A stretch of DNA of 64,000 nt from Nocardioides_B sp963709685 (lineage in GTDB: Bacteria; Actinomycetota; Actinomycetes; Propionibacteriales; Nocardioidaceae), in contig CAVPXH010000005.1 in assembly GCA_963709685.1 (NCBI GenBank), positions 62,001 through 126,000 on the forward strand, written 5' to 3'. Below the pieces are notes generated by a model. The model did not search any database. It was not told the DNA's origin and saw nothing but the letters and a program-made list of their open reading frames with translations. Of the stretch, positions 1 through 9,449 are shown one piece after another. The position numbers and the translations under genes were made by a program. Every line of letters starts with the position of its first letter. Within the stretch, counting starts at the first letter, position 1.

Positions 1-2
1 GC

Positions 3-518
3 TACCTGTCCATGGTCAGCGAGCTGGCCGGCGACCAGTGGAACGAGGGCGACGTGTCCTGCTCGGTGGTGCGCCGGGTCGCGCTGCCGGACGCGTTCTT
101 CGCCACCGACGGGCTGTTCCAGACCTTCCTGACCGTGCTCGACGAGTTCGGCGCCTTCCCGGCGGTGATCCAGCGCGAGCTCGACCGCTACCTGCCCTTC
201 CTGGCCACCACGAAGGTGCTGATGGCCGCGGTGCGCAACGGCGTCGGCCGCGAGACCGCCCACGAGGCGATCAAGCAGGCCGCGGTCGGCGTGGCCCTGG
301 ACATGCGCCGCGGGCAGGCGGAGAACGACGTGTTCGTCCGCCTGGCCGCCGACGAGCGGCTCGGGCTCACCGAGGAGCAGCTCGCCACGCTGGTGGCGGA
401 CCCGATCACGTTCACCGGCGCCGCGGTGGAGCAGGTGCAGTCCGTCGTACGACGCATCGAGGCGGTCACGCAGCAGCACCCGCAGGCCGCGGCGTACGCC
501 CCGGGCGCGATCCTCTGA
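3..518 (+). CDS. purB: Adenylosuccinate lyase, C-terminal part (truncated by window edge)
   Basis: The last 171 residues of adenylosuccinate lyase; the reading frame enters at base 3 and ends at TGA 516-518. The cytoplasmic enzyme eliminates fumarate twice in purine synthesis, from SAICAR to give AICAR and from adenylosuccinate to give AMP. The visible part starts inside the helical core with the family block DQWNEGDVSCSVVRR and continues through the C-terminal helical domain. The fumarase/aspartase-superfamily signature loop lies upstream of the window and cannot be checked. purC follows at 3.8 kb on the same strand, so this is the left end of a loose purine cluster. Identification rests on the recognisable C-terminal sequence of the long actinobacterial PurB type. 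Confidence 0.9.
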   Translation, partial: YLSMVSELAGDQWNEGDVSCSVVRRVALPDAFFATDGLFQTFLTVLDEFGAFPAVIQRELDRYLPFLATTKVLMAAVRNGVGRETAHEAIKQAAVGVALDMRRGQAENDVFVRLAADERLGLTEEQLATLVADPITFTGAAVEQVQSVVRRIEAVTQQHPQAAAYAPGAIL

Positions 519-643
519 GCCCGCCCCCTCGGACCCTTCCCGGGCCGGATTAACACGGTCCCGTGGCAAACGGGCACTCCCCGCGGTGATGTCACCACGG
601 GCAGGGGCAGTTGTCCGTGGGAAGTGTCTCGCCTGCCGCGCGG

Positions 644-3088
644 CTACCGGGCCAGCCGCGCGGCGAGGTACGGCGCCGTGCGGCTGTCGTGCGAGGCGGC
701 CACCTCCTCCGGCGTCCCGGCGGCCACCACCAGACCGCCCTCCGCGCCCCCGCCCGGGCCGAGATCGAGCACGTGGTCCGCGCCCGCGACCACGTCCATG
801 TCGTGTTCGACCACGACCACCGTGCTGCCGGCCTCGACGAGCGCGTGCAGCTGGCGCACCAGCAGCGCCACGTCGGCCGGGTGCAGGCCGGTGGTCGGCT
901 CGTCGAGGAGGTACAGCGTGTGCCCGCGCCGGGACCGCTGCAGCTCCGAGGCGAGCTTGATCCGCTGCGCCTCCCCGCCGGACAGCTCCGTCGCCGGCTG
1001 TCCCAGCGCCAGGTAGCCCAGGCCCACCGCGTCGAGGGTCTCCAGGGCGCGGGCCACCGGCGCGACGTCGGCGAAGAACGCGCGTGCGTCCTCCACGGTC
1101 ATCGCCAGCACCTCGGCGACGTCGCGGCCGCGGTAGCGCACCTCGAGCGTGTCGGGCGCGTAGCGCCGGCCGTGGCACTCCGGGCAGGGCGCGTACGTCC
1201 CCGGCAGGAACAACAGCTCGACGGCGACGAAACCCTCGCCCTTGCAGTGCTCGCAGCGCCCACCCGCGACGTTGAAGGAGAACCGCCCGGCGTTCCAGCC
1301 GCGCTCGCGGGCCAGATCGGTGGCCGCGAACAGCTTGCGGACGGTGTCGAACAGCCCGGTGTAGGTGGCCAGGTTCGACCGCGGCGTGCGGCCGATCGGG
1401 CGCTGGTCGACCTGCACCAGCCGGTCGAGCTGGTCCAACCCGCGCGCGGCCGCGGCGCGCGGCTCCTCGTCGTACTCCTCCTCCGGCTCCTCCTCGTCCA
1501 GCACCGGGGCCGCTGCCTGGCCGAGGTGGTCGCGGACCGTCTCGGCGAGCACCTGCGTGACCAGGGTGGACTTGCCGGACCCGGAGACGCCGGTGACGGC
1601 GGTGAACACCCCGAGCGGGAAGGTCACGTCGAGGCCGTCCAGGTTGTTGCGCGTCACCCCGCGCAGCGACAGCTCCCCGGCGGCCCGGCGGCGGTCCGTC
1701 CGGCGCGGTGGCGCGGTCCCGAAGAGGTACGGCGCGGTGGGCGAGCCGGCCACGTCGGCGAGCGCGGCGACCGGCCCGCTGTGCAGCAGGTGTCCGCCCC
1801 GCGTGCCCGCGCCGGGGCCGACCTCCACCAGCCAGTCCGCGCGCCGCATCACCTCCACGTCGTGCTCGACGACCAGCAGCGAGTTGCCGGCCCGACGCAG
1901 CCGGTCGAGCACGGCGAGCAGCGGCTCGGTGTCCGCGGGGTGCAGGCCCGCGGACGGCTCGTCGAGCACGTACACCACGCCGAACAGCTGCGAGCGCAGC
2001 GCGGTGGCCAGCCGCGCGCGCTGCAGCTCACCGGCCGACAGGGTCGGGGTGGGCCGGGCGGCCGTGAGGTACCCGAGCCCGAGCTCGGTGAGCACCTCCA
2101 GCCGGGCCAGCACGTCGGGCACGACCGAGGCGGCCACCTCGCCGCCCGGCGCCTCGGCCAGCGTGCGCGCCAGGTCGGTCAGGGACAGGGCCGTGAGGTC
2201 GGCGATGGTGTGGCCGGCGAAGGTCACGGTCAGGGCCTGCGGACGCAGCCCGGTGCCGCCGCAGGTCGGGCAGTCGTGGGTCTCGACGTAGGCCAGGACG
2301 CGGCGGCGCAGGGTGGCGCTCGCGGTGCTGGCCAGCGTGTGCAGCACGTAGCGCCGCGCGCTCTGGTAGGTGCCCTGGTACGGCCGCTGGATCCGGTGCG
2401 CCTCCCGTTCGGGGTGCACGGTGACGACCGGCTGCTCGTCGGTGAACAGGATCCAGTCCCGGTCCCGCTGCGGCAGCTCGCGCCACGGCCGGTCCACGTC
2501 GTACCCGAGGGTGGCGAGGATGTCGCGGTAGTTCTTGCCCTGCCACGCTCCCGGCCACCCGGCGACCGCGCCCTCGCGGATGCTCAGGGACGGGTCGGGC
2601 ACCAGGGAGTCCTCGGTGACCACGTGCACCCGGCCCAGGCCGTGGCACTCCGGACACGCACCGGCGGGCGTGTTGGGGGAGAAGGCGTCGGAGTCCAGCC
2701 TCGGCGCGCCCGGCGGGTAGTCGCCGGCGCGGGAGAGCAGCATGCGCAGCGAGTTCGACAGCATGGTCAGCGTGCCGACGGTCGAGCGGGTGGTCGGCAC
2801 GCCGCGGGCCTGCTGCAGGGCCACCGCAGGCGGCAGGCCGGTCACCTCGCGGACGGCCGGGGCACCGACCTGCTGGAGCAGCCGGCGGGCGTACGGCGCG
2901 ACCGACTCCAGGTAGCGCAGCTGCGCCTCGGCGTAGAGCGTGCCGAAGGCCAGCGACGACTTGCCCGACCCGGAGACGCCGGCCACCACCACGAACGCGT
3001 CGCGGGGCACGTCCACGTCGACTTCGCGCAGGTTGTGCTCGCGGGCGCCGCGGACCCGGATGAAGCCGTCCGGTGGCGAGGGGCTCAG
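644..3088 (-). CDS. UvrA-like excinuclease ABC ATPase (short, drug-resistance type)
   Basis: A tandem ABC ATPase of about 814 residues related to UvrA. First ATPase half: P-loop GVSGSGKSS near residue 37, signature LSAGELQRARL and Walker B VYVLDEPSAGLHP. Second half: GVSGSGKSTLV, LSGGEAQRIKL and LYLLDEPTTGLHP. Zinc-finger cysteine pairs occur at CPECHGLG, CPTCGGTG and CEHCKGEG...CPECHGRR. Canonical UvrA is about 950 residues; the shorter length fits the UvrA2 class that lacks the UvrB-binding insertion, whose members have been linked to tolerance of DNA-binding drugs rather than to general excision repair. No ATG or GTG fits the start: the frame opens at CTG 3088, with GGGGAGG just upstream and a 4-base CTGA overlap with the stop of the preceding gene. 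The function is inferred from family. Confidence 0.88.
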   Translation of the reverse strand: MSPSPPDGFIRVRGAREHNLREVDVDVPRDAFVVVAGVSGSGKSSLAFGTLYAEAQLRYLESVAPYARRLLQQVGAPAVREVTGLPPAVALQQARGVPTTRSTVGTLTMLSNSLRMLLSRAGDYPPGAPRLDSDAFSPNTPAGACPECHGLGRVHVVTEDSLVPDPSLSIREGAVAGWPGAWQGKNYRDILATLGYDVDRPWRELPQRDRDWILFTDEQPVVTVHPEREAHRIQRPYQGTYQSARRYVLHTLASTASATLRRRVLAYVETHDCPTCGGTGLRPQALTVTFAGHTIADLTALSLTDLARTLAEAPGGEVAASVVPDVLARLEVLTELGLGYLTAARPTPTLSAGELQRARLATALRSQLFGVVYVLDEPSAGLHPADTEPLLAVLDRLRRAGNSLLVVEHDVEVMRRADWLVEVGPGAGTRGGHLLHSGPVAALADVAGSPTAPYLFGTAPPRRTDRRRAAGELSLRGVTRNNLDGLDVTFPLGVFTAVTGVSGSGKSTLVTQVLAETVRDHLGQAAAPVLDEEEPEEEYDEEPRAAAARGLDQLDRLVQVDQRPIGRTPRSNLATYTGLFDTVRKLFAATDLARERGWNAGRFSFNVAGGRCEHCKGEGFVAVELLFLPGTYAPCPECHGRRYAPDTLEVRYRGRDVAEVLAMTVEDARAFFADVAPVARALETLDAVGLGYLALGQPATELSGGEAQRIKLASELQRSRRGHTLYLLDEPTTGLHPADVALLVRQLHALVEAGSTVVVVEHDMDVVAGADHVLDLGPGGGAEGGLVVAAGTPEEVAASHDSRTAPYLAARLAR

Positions 3089-3699
3089 AGCAGCGCCTCC
3101 CCGTCGTGCGTGGCCAGCCGGGCGGCGACGCTCTCGAGGTCGGCACGCCAGATGTCGTCGGGTACCGGCGGCAGCATGTCGTCCCACTCGACGGCCATCG
3201 ACCCGAGCACCTGCGGCAGCCGCGCGGTGCGGGCGATGAACCAGACGTGCAGGTGCGCGCCGCCGTCGCCCCAGCGGCTGACATGCACACGGCCGATGTG
3301 CGGCAGGTTCTCCATGATCCGGGTCAGTCGCACGGTCAGCCTGCCCAGCTCGGCGGCCTGGTCCTCGTCGAGCTCGGGAAGGTCGAGGTGCTCGCGCGGC
3401 TGGAGCATCAGGATCAGTGGCATGCCCGAGGGCCGCTCCCGCCGGGTGACCACCCAGCGCTCGTTGCGCCAGATCGCGTGCGCGGGGGTGCCGTCCATGC
3501 ACCAGCAGGGCCGGTTGCCCTCGCCCCCGCGCGGCTCCTCCGCGGCCACCGGGGGCTGCAGCACCTTGGCGCGCAGCTCGCCGTCGACGACCTCCCAGGG
3601 GAAGACCTCCCACGCGCTCATCGGCGGGGTGGGCAGCCGGCCGTCCTTCCCGACCAGCGCGACGACGCGGGCGTAGACCTCTTCTGCGGACTGCGGCAT
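3085..3699 (-). CDS. HIT-like family protein, function unknown
   Basis: A 204-residue cytoplasmic protein. I start it at ATG 3699, preceded by GAGGGTGG; an upstream in-frame ATG at 3813 would run back over the purC start and adds only low-complexity Arg/Pro sequence. The C-terminal half has the layout of the HIT (histidine triad) fold: a strand ending ILMLQPREHLD, a helix of about 25 residues, then GRVHVSRWGDGGAHLHVWF, in which HLH resembles the HxH part of the triad. HIT proteins are nucleotide hydrolases or transferases, but the third histidine is not evident, so activity is uncertain. It ends in a 4-base overlap with the UvrA-like gene, implying co-translation, and is divergent from purC. 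Confidence 0.75.
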   Translation of the reverse strand: MPQSAEEVYARVVALVGKDGRLPTPPMSAWEVFPWEVVDGELRAKVLQPPVAAEEPRGGEGNRPCWCMDGTPAHAIWRNERWVVTRRERPSGMPLILMLQPREHLDLPELDEDQAAELGRLTVRLTRIMENLPHIGRVHVSRWGDGGAHLHVWFIARTARLPQVLGSMAVEWDDMLPPVPDDIWRADLESVAARLATHDGEALL

Positions 3700-3811
3700 G
3701 GGCGCCACCCTCTCACGCCGGCGGCGCGGGTGCGGGTGCCCGCCGGCACCCCCGGGGCGCCTTCCGGGGGAACCGCGGGACCGCCGCGGTACCCGTGCGT
3801 AGGATCGCGGC

Positions 3812-4699
3812 ATGAGTCATCCCGCGGGTATCCCGCCCGCGCCGGAGATCGCCGGCGCGGAGCACGTCCACTCCGGCAAGGTGCGTGACCTGTACCGGCT
3901 GGGCGACGGGCGGCTGCTGATGGTCGCCAGCGACCGGATCTCTGCCTACGACTTCGTGCTCGACTCCAGGATCCCCGACAAGGGCGCGATCCTGACCCGG
4001 ATGTCGTTGTGGTGGTTCGAGCAGCTCGCGGACCTCGTGCCGAACCACATCGTCTCCACCGACGTGCCGCCGGAGGTGGCCGGCCGGGCCGTGGTCTGCG
4101 AGGCGCTGGAGATGTACCCCGTCGAGTGCGTGGTCCGCGGCTACCTCACCGGGTCGGGGCTGGCCGACTACCGGCGCACAGGGGAGGTCTGCGGCATCGC
4201 CCTGCCCGGCGGGCTGGAGGACGGCTCGCGGCTGCCCGAGCCGATCTTCACCCCGGCGACGAAGGCCGCGGTCGGCGACCACGACGAGAACGTGTCGTAC
4301 GACGCGGTGGCGGCCGTGGTCGGCGACGCGGTGGCCGCCCGGCTGCGGGGCCTGACGCTGGCCGTCTACGGCCGCGCCGAGCAGATCGCCCGCGAGCGCG
4401 GCATCATCCTCGCCGACACCAAGCTCGAGTTCGGCGCCCGCGCCGACGGCACGATCGTGCTCGCCGACGAGGTGCTCACGCCCGACTCCTCGCGGTTCTG
4501 GCCGGCCGACGAGTGGCAGCCCGGCCGCGCGCAACCGTCGTACGACAAGCAGATCGTGCGCGACTGGCTCACCTCGCCGGCCAGCGGCTGGGACCGGGCC
4601 TCGGGAGAGGTGCCGCCGCCGCTGCCGCCCGCGATCATCGAGCGCACCCGGGCACGCTACCTCGAGGCCTACGAGCTGCTCACCCGACAGTTGTTCTGA
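3812..4699 (+). CDS. purC: Phosphoribosylaminoimidazole-succinocarboxamide synthase
   Basis: SAICAR synthase, 295 residues, the usual length. It joins aspartate to CAIR using ATP in purine synthesis, and its product is the substrate of PurB. Visible family blocks in order: SGKVRDLY near residue 20 (nucleotide-binding loop), SDRISAYDFVL, KGAILTRMSLWWF, ECVVRGYLTGSG, IFTPATKA, DTKLEFG and the C-terminal LADEVLTPDSSRFW. All expected motifs are present with no interruption. The start at ATG 3812 leaves about 110 bases to the divergent HIT-like gene, which must contain promoters for both. The acyl-CoA ligase begins 22 bases downstream and may be transcribed with it, although it has no link to purines. 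Confidence 0.96.
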   Translation: MSHPAGIPPAPEIAGAEHVHSGKVRDLYRLGDGRLLMVASDRISAYDFVLDSRIPDKGAILTRMSLWWFEQLADLVPNHIVSTDVPPEVAGRAVVCEALEMYPVECVVRGYLTGSGLADYRRTGEVCGIALPGGLEDGSRLPEPIFTPATKAAVGDHDENVSYDAVAAVVGDAVAARLRGLTLAVYGRAEQIARERGIILADTKLEFGARADGTIVLADEVLTPDSSRFWPADEWQPGRAQPSYDKQIVRDWLTSPASGWDRASGEVPPPLPPAIIERTRARYLEAYELLTRQLF

Positions 4700-4721
4700 A
4701 CCCTGCGAAAAGAGGTACGTC

Positions 4722-6275
4722 GTGCTCAACCTGTCCGTCTTCCTGGAGGACTCCGCACGCTCCCACCCGGACCGCGACGCGGTCGTGCTGGGGGACATGA
4801 GACTGACCTACGCGCAGGTGAACGGGTTCGCCAACCAGGTCGCGAACCTGCTCGTGTCCCGCGGCATCGAGCCGGGCGACAAGGTGGCGCTGTCCTGTCC
4901 GAACCTGCCGTACTTCCCGATCGTCTACTACGGCATCCTCAAGGCCGGCGCGACCGTCGTACCCCTCAACGTGCTGCTCAAGGGCCGCGAGATCGCCTAC
5001 CACCTTGGTGACTCCGACGCGAAGGCGTACTTCTGCTTCGAGGGCTCGCCGGACCTGCCGATGGGCGAGAACGGCCACGCCGGCTTCGGGCAGGCCGAGG
5101 GCTGCGAGCACTTCTTCATGATCACCGCCGACCTCGGCGCGGCCTCGCCGATCGAGGGCACCGAGACGCTCATGCAGGCGCTCGGCGGCCAGCCGGACAC
5201 CTTCGAGTCGGTGGCGACCGAGCCCACCGACACCGCGGTGATCCTCTACACCAGCGGGACCACCGGCCAGCCCAAGGGCGCCGAGCTCACCCACTCGAAC
5301 ATGGTGCTCAACGCGCTGACCAGCAACCGGCTGTTCGGCACGCTGGCCACCCAGCACGACACCCACCTGCTCACCCTGCCGCTGTTCCACTCCTTCGGCC
5401 AGACGGTCAACCTCAACGCCGGCTTCTCGGTGGGCGCGACGCTGGTGCTGCTGCCGCGCTTCGAGGCCGGCCAGGCGCTGGCGCTCATGCAGAAGGAGGA
5501 CATCACCTTCTTCGCCGGGGTGCCGACGATGTTCTGGGGCCTGCTCGGGGCGCTCACCGACGACGTGGACGTGGACCGGATCGCCGGCAACCTGCGCCGG
5601 GCCGTCTCCGGCGGGTCCGCCCTGCCCGTCGAGATCCTGCGCCAGTTCCAGGAGCGGTTCCACGTGCAGATCCTCGAGGGCTACGGGCTCTCGGAGACCT
5701 CCCCGGTGGCCACCTTCAGCGACCCGGAGCGGGACCCGCGTCCGGGCTCGATCGGGGTGCCGATCTGGGGCATCGACGTGAAGCTGGTCGACGCGGACTG
5801 GAACGAGGTCAAGGGCGGCGGCGACGAGGTGGGCGAGATCGCGATCCGCGGCCACAACATCATGAAGGGCTACTACAAGCGCCCCGAGGCCACCGCCGAG
5901 GTGATGCGCAACGGCTGGTTCCGCACCGGCGACCTCGCGCGCTGCGACGAGGACGGCTTCTACTACATCGTCGACCGCTCGAAGGACATGATCATCCGCG
6001 GCGGCTTCAACGTGTACCCGCGCGAGGTCGAGGAGGTGCTCATGACGCACCCGGCGGTGTCGCTGGCCGCGGTCGTCGGGGTGCCGCACGAGAGCCACGG
6101 CCAGGAGATCAAGGCGTACGTCATCCTCGACGAGGGTGCCTCGCTCTCGCCCGAGGAGCTCGTGGCCTGGTCGAAGGAGCAGATGGCGAACTACAAGTAC
6201 CCGCGCATCGTGGAGATCGCCGACAACCTGCCGATGACGGCCACCGGCAAGATCCTCAAGCGCGAGCTCTCCTGA
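4722..6275 (+). CDS. Long-chain fatty-acid--CoA ligase (AMP-forming)
   Basis: An adenylate-forming acyl-CoA synthetase of 517 residues, the usual FadD length. It activates a carboxylic acid to the acyl-adenylate and then to the CoA thioester. In order: ATP-binding P-loop YTSGTTGQPKG near residue 175, GYGLSETSPVATF, the GWFRTGDLA / DRSKDMIIRGGFNVYPREVEEVL hinge, and the catalytic lysine motif PMTATGKILKRELS at the extreme C-terminus. The start is GTG 4722, with AGAGG about 10 bases upstream. It follows purC by 22 bases and ends at a strong convergent terminator. The substrate is not readable from sequence; medium or long-chain fatty acids are the family default. Confidence 0.92.
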   Translation: MLNLSVFLEDSARSHPDRDAVVLGDMRLTYAQVNGFANQVANLLVSRGIEPGDKVALSCPNLPYFPIVYYGILKAGATVVPLNVLLKGREIAYHLGDSDAKAYFCFEGSPDLPMGENGHAGFGQAEGCEHFFMITADLGAASPIEGTETLMQALGGQPDTFESVATEPTDTAVILYTSGTTGQPKGAELTHSNMVLNALTSNRLFGTLATQHDTHLLTLPLFHSFGQTVNLNAGFSVGATLVLLPRFEAGQALALMQKEDITFFAGVPTMFWGLLGALTDDVDVDRIAGNLRRAVSGGSALPVEILRQFQERFHVQILEGYGLSETSPVATFSDPERDPRPGSIGVPIWGIDVKLVDADWNEVKGGGDEVGEIAIRGHNIMKGYYKRPEATAEVMRNGWFRTGDLARCDEDGFYYIVDRSKDMIIRGGFNVYPREVEEVLMTHPAVSLAAVVGVPHESHGQEIKAYVILDEGASLSPEELVAWSKEQMANYKYPRIVEIADNLPMTATGKILKRELS

Positions 6276-6288
6276 CCCCTCTCCTCGT

Positions 6289-6324
6289 TGAGGCGCGCGT
6301 GTTGGCGCGTCGAAGCGCGCCTCA
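6289..6324. terminator. Bidirectional intrinsic terminator between convergent genes
   Basis: A perfect 10-bp inverted repeat (TGAGGCGCGC at 6289-6298, complement at 6315-6324) with a 16-base loop sits between the 3' end of the acyl-CoA ligase and the 3' end of the convergent prolyl oligopeptidase, overlapping the latter's stop codon. There is no clear U-tract on either side, as is common for high-GC terminators. Confidence 0.6.
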
Positions 6325-8356
6325 GCGGGAGAGGGTCCGCCACAAGAAGCGGTAGGACAGCGCGTAGGTGTGCGCGGTCTGGGCGTTGGTCGCGCCCGCG
6401 CCGTGGCCGCCCTCGATGTTCTCGAAGTACCGCACGTCCTTGCCGGCCGCGAGCATCTTCGCGGCCAGCTTGCGGGCGTGGCCCGGATGCACCCGGTCGT
6501 CGCGCGTCGTGGTCCAGATGAACGTCGCCGGGTAGTCCCGTTCCCCGTCGAACAGCTGGTAGGGGGAGTACGTCCGCAGGAAATCCCAGTCGGCCGGGTC
6601 GTCGGGGTCGCCGTACTCGGCCATCCACGACGCGCCGGCCAGCAGCAGGTGGTAGCGCTGCATGTCCAGCAGCGGCACCTGGATCACGACCGCGCCGAAG
6701 AGCTCCGGGTAGGACACCAGCATGTTGCCGACCAGCAGCCCACCGTTGGAGCCGCCCATCGCGCCGAGGTGGTCGGCCGAGGTGATCTTGCGGACCGCCA
6801 GGTCGCGGGCCACGGCGGCGAAGTCCTCGTAGGCGCGGTGCCGGTTCTCGCGCAGCGCGGCATGGTGCCAGCGAGGCCCGTACTCCCCGCCGCCGCGGAT
6901 GTTCGCCAGCACGTACACGCCGCCGCGCGCCAGCCAGGCGGCGCCGAGCACACCGGAGTACGCCGGGGTGCGCGAGACCTCGAAGCCGCCGTAGCCGTAG
7001 AGCAGCGTCGGCGCGGTCCCGTCGAAGGCCAGGTCGACGGGGCGCACCAGGAAGTACGGCACCGACGTGCCGTCGTCGCTGGTCGCGAAGTGCTGCTCGA
7101 TGACGTGCGAGGAGGGATCGAAGAAGGACGGGCCGGACTTGAGCGGCTCCGGTTCGGCGCCGTCGCCCGACGCCAGCGACAGGGTGGTCGGGGTCAGGAA
7201 GTCGGTCTCCGTGAGCCAGAGCTCGTCACTGTCGCGGGAGTCGACCGCGCCCACCGAGAGCGCGGCGAACTGCGGCGCCCCGCCGAGGGGCCGCGGCGGC
7301 CCAGCCGTCGTCCCCGGGCGTGAGCACGGTGAGCCGGCTCTTGACGTCCTCGAGCACGTTGAGCACCAGGTGCGCGCGGGTCCACGTCCAGGCCTCGAGG
7401 GAGGTGTGCTCGGTCGGCGTGAACAGCACCTCGAGCGCGCGGCCGCCGTCGAGGAAGTCCTCGAGCCGGGTGCCCAACAGGGCACCGGCCGGGTACGTCG
7501 TACCGTCGACCGTCCAGGCGTCGCGCAGCCGCAGCACCAGCCACTCCCGGTGCAGGGACTTGTCCGCGGAGTCGGGGGCCTCGATCTTGGTGAGCGTGGC
7601 GCCGTCGCGCAGGAACAGCTCGTAGCTGTAGAAGCCGGTGTAGCGGTAGACCAGGTCGCGCTCGAAGCCGGGCGTGTGGTCGTGCGCGGCGCCGATGATC
7701 ATGTCGTCGGCCTCGCCGGCGAAGACCTGCACGGCCTCGCTCATCGGGGTGCCGCGGCGCCACTCCTTGACGATGCGGGGGTAGCCCGAGCTCGTCATCG
7801 AGCCCTCCCCGAAGTCGGTGGCGACCAGGACCCGGTCCCGGTCGATCCAGGCGAGCTCGCCCTTGGCCTCGGGCCGGAAGAACCCGTCCTCGACGAACGA
7901 CTTCGTCGTGACGTCGAACTCCCGGGTGACGTCCGCGTCGGCGCCGCCGCGCGAGAGCGAGATCAGGCACCGTGCCCGCTCGGGCGGGAGGAACTGCGCA
8001 CCGTGCCACACCCAGCGCTCGTCCTCCTCGGCCGCGAGCGCGTCGAGGTCGAGCACGGTCTCCCAGTCCGGGTCCTCGGTGCGGTAGGACTCCAGCGTCG
8101 TGCGCCGCCAGAGGCCGCGCTCGTGGTCGGCGTCCTGCCAGAAGTTGTAGTACCAGTCGCCGGCCTTGCGCACGAACGGGATGTTGGCGTCGGAGTCGAG
8201 GATGGCCTTGATCTCCGACTGCAGGGCGGTGAACTCCTCGTCCGTGGCCAGCTCGGCGTCGGTGCGGGCGTTCTGCTCGCGGACCCAGGCGAGCTGGTCC
8301 TCGCCGAGGACGTCCTCGAGCCACAGGTGCGGGTCGTGCGGTGCGGGGATCGACAT
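6322..8356 (-). CDS. Prolyl oligopeptidase family serine peptidase (S9), with one frameshift
   Basis: Cytoplasmic prolyl-oligopeptidase-type peptidase that cleaves short peptides after proline. It is split over two frames: 8356 to about 7295 gives the N-terminal segment and start of the beta-propeller (PHDPHLWLEDV...), and about 7300 to 6322 gives the rest of the propeller and the alpha/beta-hydrolase domain. Catalytic residues are visible in the second part: GGSNGG (Ser), DDRVHPGHA (Asp) and EGGHGAG (His). Total length is 2035 bases, one more than a multiple of three, so a single extra base near 7290-7300, in a GGCCGCCGCGGCCCC run, restores a protein of about 677 residues, normal for the family. 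I read it as one gene, either mis-sequenced or recently broken. The start at ATG 8356 is well placed before HLWLED. Confidence 0.85.
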
Positions 8357-8497
8357 GCGGGCCAGGATAGGGCTCGCGCGTCAACCACCCGCGCCTCGGA
8401 CGGAATCGCTCGTCGGCGTCCTCGGTGTCGTCGCCGACCGGGTGCGCCGATAGACTCGCAGTCGCCGGATCCTCACCGACTCCTCAAGGAGCCTCCC

Positions 8498-8767
8498 GTG
8501 GCCCGTGTCGTCGTCGACGTCATGCTCAAGCCAGAGATCCTCGACCCGCAGGGCAAGGCGGTGCAGGGTGCGCTGCCGCGGCTCGGGTTCGAGGGCGTCA
8601 CCGACGTCCGTCAGGGCAAGCGGTTCGAGCTCGAGGTGGACGGTGAGCTCACCGGGGCCCGCCTCGCCGAGGTGCACGAGATCGCGGAGAAGCTGCTGTC
8701 GAACCCGGTGATCGAGGACTTCACGGTGCACGTCGAGTCCGGCGACGCCGAGGAGCCGGCGCGATGA
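8498..8767 (+). CDS. purS: Phosphoribosylformylglycinamidine synthase subunit PurS
   Basis: An 89-residue PurS, the small subunit of the three-part FGAM synthase (PurS-PurQ-PurL) that converts FGAR to FGAM with glutamine and ATP. PurS dimers bridge PurQ and PurL and help channel ammonia. The sequence shows the typical beta-alpha-beta start (VDVMLKPEILDPQGKAVQGAL), GVTDVRQGKRFELEV, and the conserved end LLSNPVIEDFTVHV. The start is GTG 8498, with AAGGAGCC upstream. Its TGA overlaps the ATG of purQ by four bases, so the two are translationally coupled, as expected for subunits of one complex. Confidence 0.95.
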   Translation: MARVVVDVMLKPEILDPQGKAVQGALPRLGFEGVTDVRQGKRFELEVDGELTGARLAEVHEIAEKLLSNPVIEDFTVHVESGDAEEPAR

Positions 8768-9432
8768 GGATCGGCGTCGTCACCTTCCCCGGCTCCCTCG
8801 ACGACGTCGACGCCCGGCGTGCGGTCGCGGTCGCCGGCGCCGAGCCGGTCGCCCTCTGGCACGGCGAGCACGACCTGCGCGGGGTCGACGCGGTGGTGCT
8901 GCCCGGCGGGTTCTCCTACGGGGACTACCTGCGCGCCGGGGCGATCTCGCGGTTCTCCCCGGTGATGACCGAGGTGGTGGCGGCGGCCGAGAGCGGGATG
9001 CCGGTGCTCGGCATCTGCAACGGCTTCCAGATCCTGTGCGAGTCGCACCTGCTGCCCGGCGCCCTGGTGCGCAACGACCACCAGAGGTTCGTCTGCCGGG
9101 ACCAGCGGCTGCGCATCGAGAACGACCGGACGCCGTGGACGAGCGGGTACGACGCGGACGCCGAGGTCACCCTCGTCCTGAAGAACGGCGAGGGTGGCTA
9201 CGTCGCCGACGCGGCCACCCTGGACATGCTCGAGGGGGAGGGCCGGGTCGTGGCGCGCTACCTCGAGGTGAACCCCAACGGGTCGCTGCGCGACATCGCC
9301 GGCATCTGCAACGAGCGCGGCAACGTCGTGGGGTTGATGCCGCACCCCGAGCACGCCGTGGAGGACCTGTGCGGCCCGGGCACCGACGGTCTGCCGTTCT
9401 TCACCTCGGTGCTCACCGCGCTCGTCGGCTGA
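8764..9432 (+). CDS. purQ: Phosphoribosylformylglycinamidine synthase subunit PurQ (glutaminase)
   Basis: A class I glutamine amidotransferase of 222 residues that supplies ammonia to PurL in the FGAM synthase complex. The nucleophile cysteine is in GICNGFQIL near residue 85, and the catalytic His/Glu pair is in MPHPEHAVED near residue 197. The N-terminus (IGVVTFPGSLDDVDA) and the GGFSYGDYLRAGAI block are typical. It overlaps purS by 4 bases. purL is not adjacent: it lies 4 kb further on, beyond three - strand genes, an uncommon separation for this pair. Confidence 0.96.
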   Translation: MRIGVVTFPGSLDDVDARRAVAVAGAEPVALWHGEHDLRGVDAVVLPGGFSYGDYLRAGAISRFSPVMTEVVAAAESGMPVLGICNGFQILCESHLLPGALVRNDHQRFVCRDQRLRIENDRTPWTSGYDADAEVTLVLKNGEGGYVADAATLDMLEGEGRVVARYLEVNPNGSLRDIAGICNERGNVVGLMPHPEHAVEDLCGPGTDGLPFFTSVLTALVG

Positions 9433-9449
9433 CCGTTCCCCACGGTGCG

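Noticed and set aside
611..3676. Long + strand open frame opposite the UvrA-like gene, and many similar Arg/Pro/Gly/Ala-rich frames throughout the window
   Set aside because: They are antisense or offset shadows produced by high GC content; they show no family motif or ribosome site, and the opposite strand holds recognisable genes.
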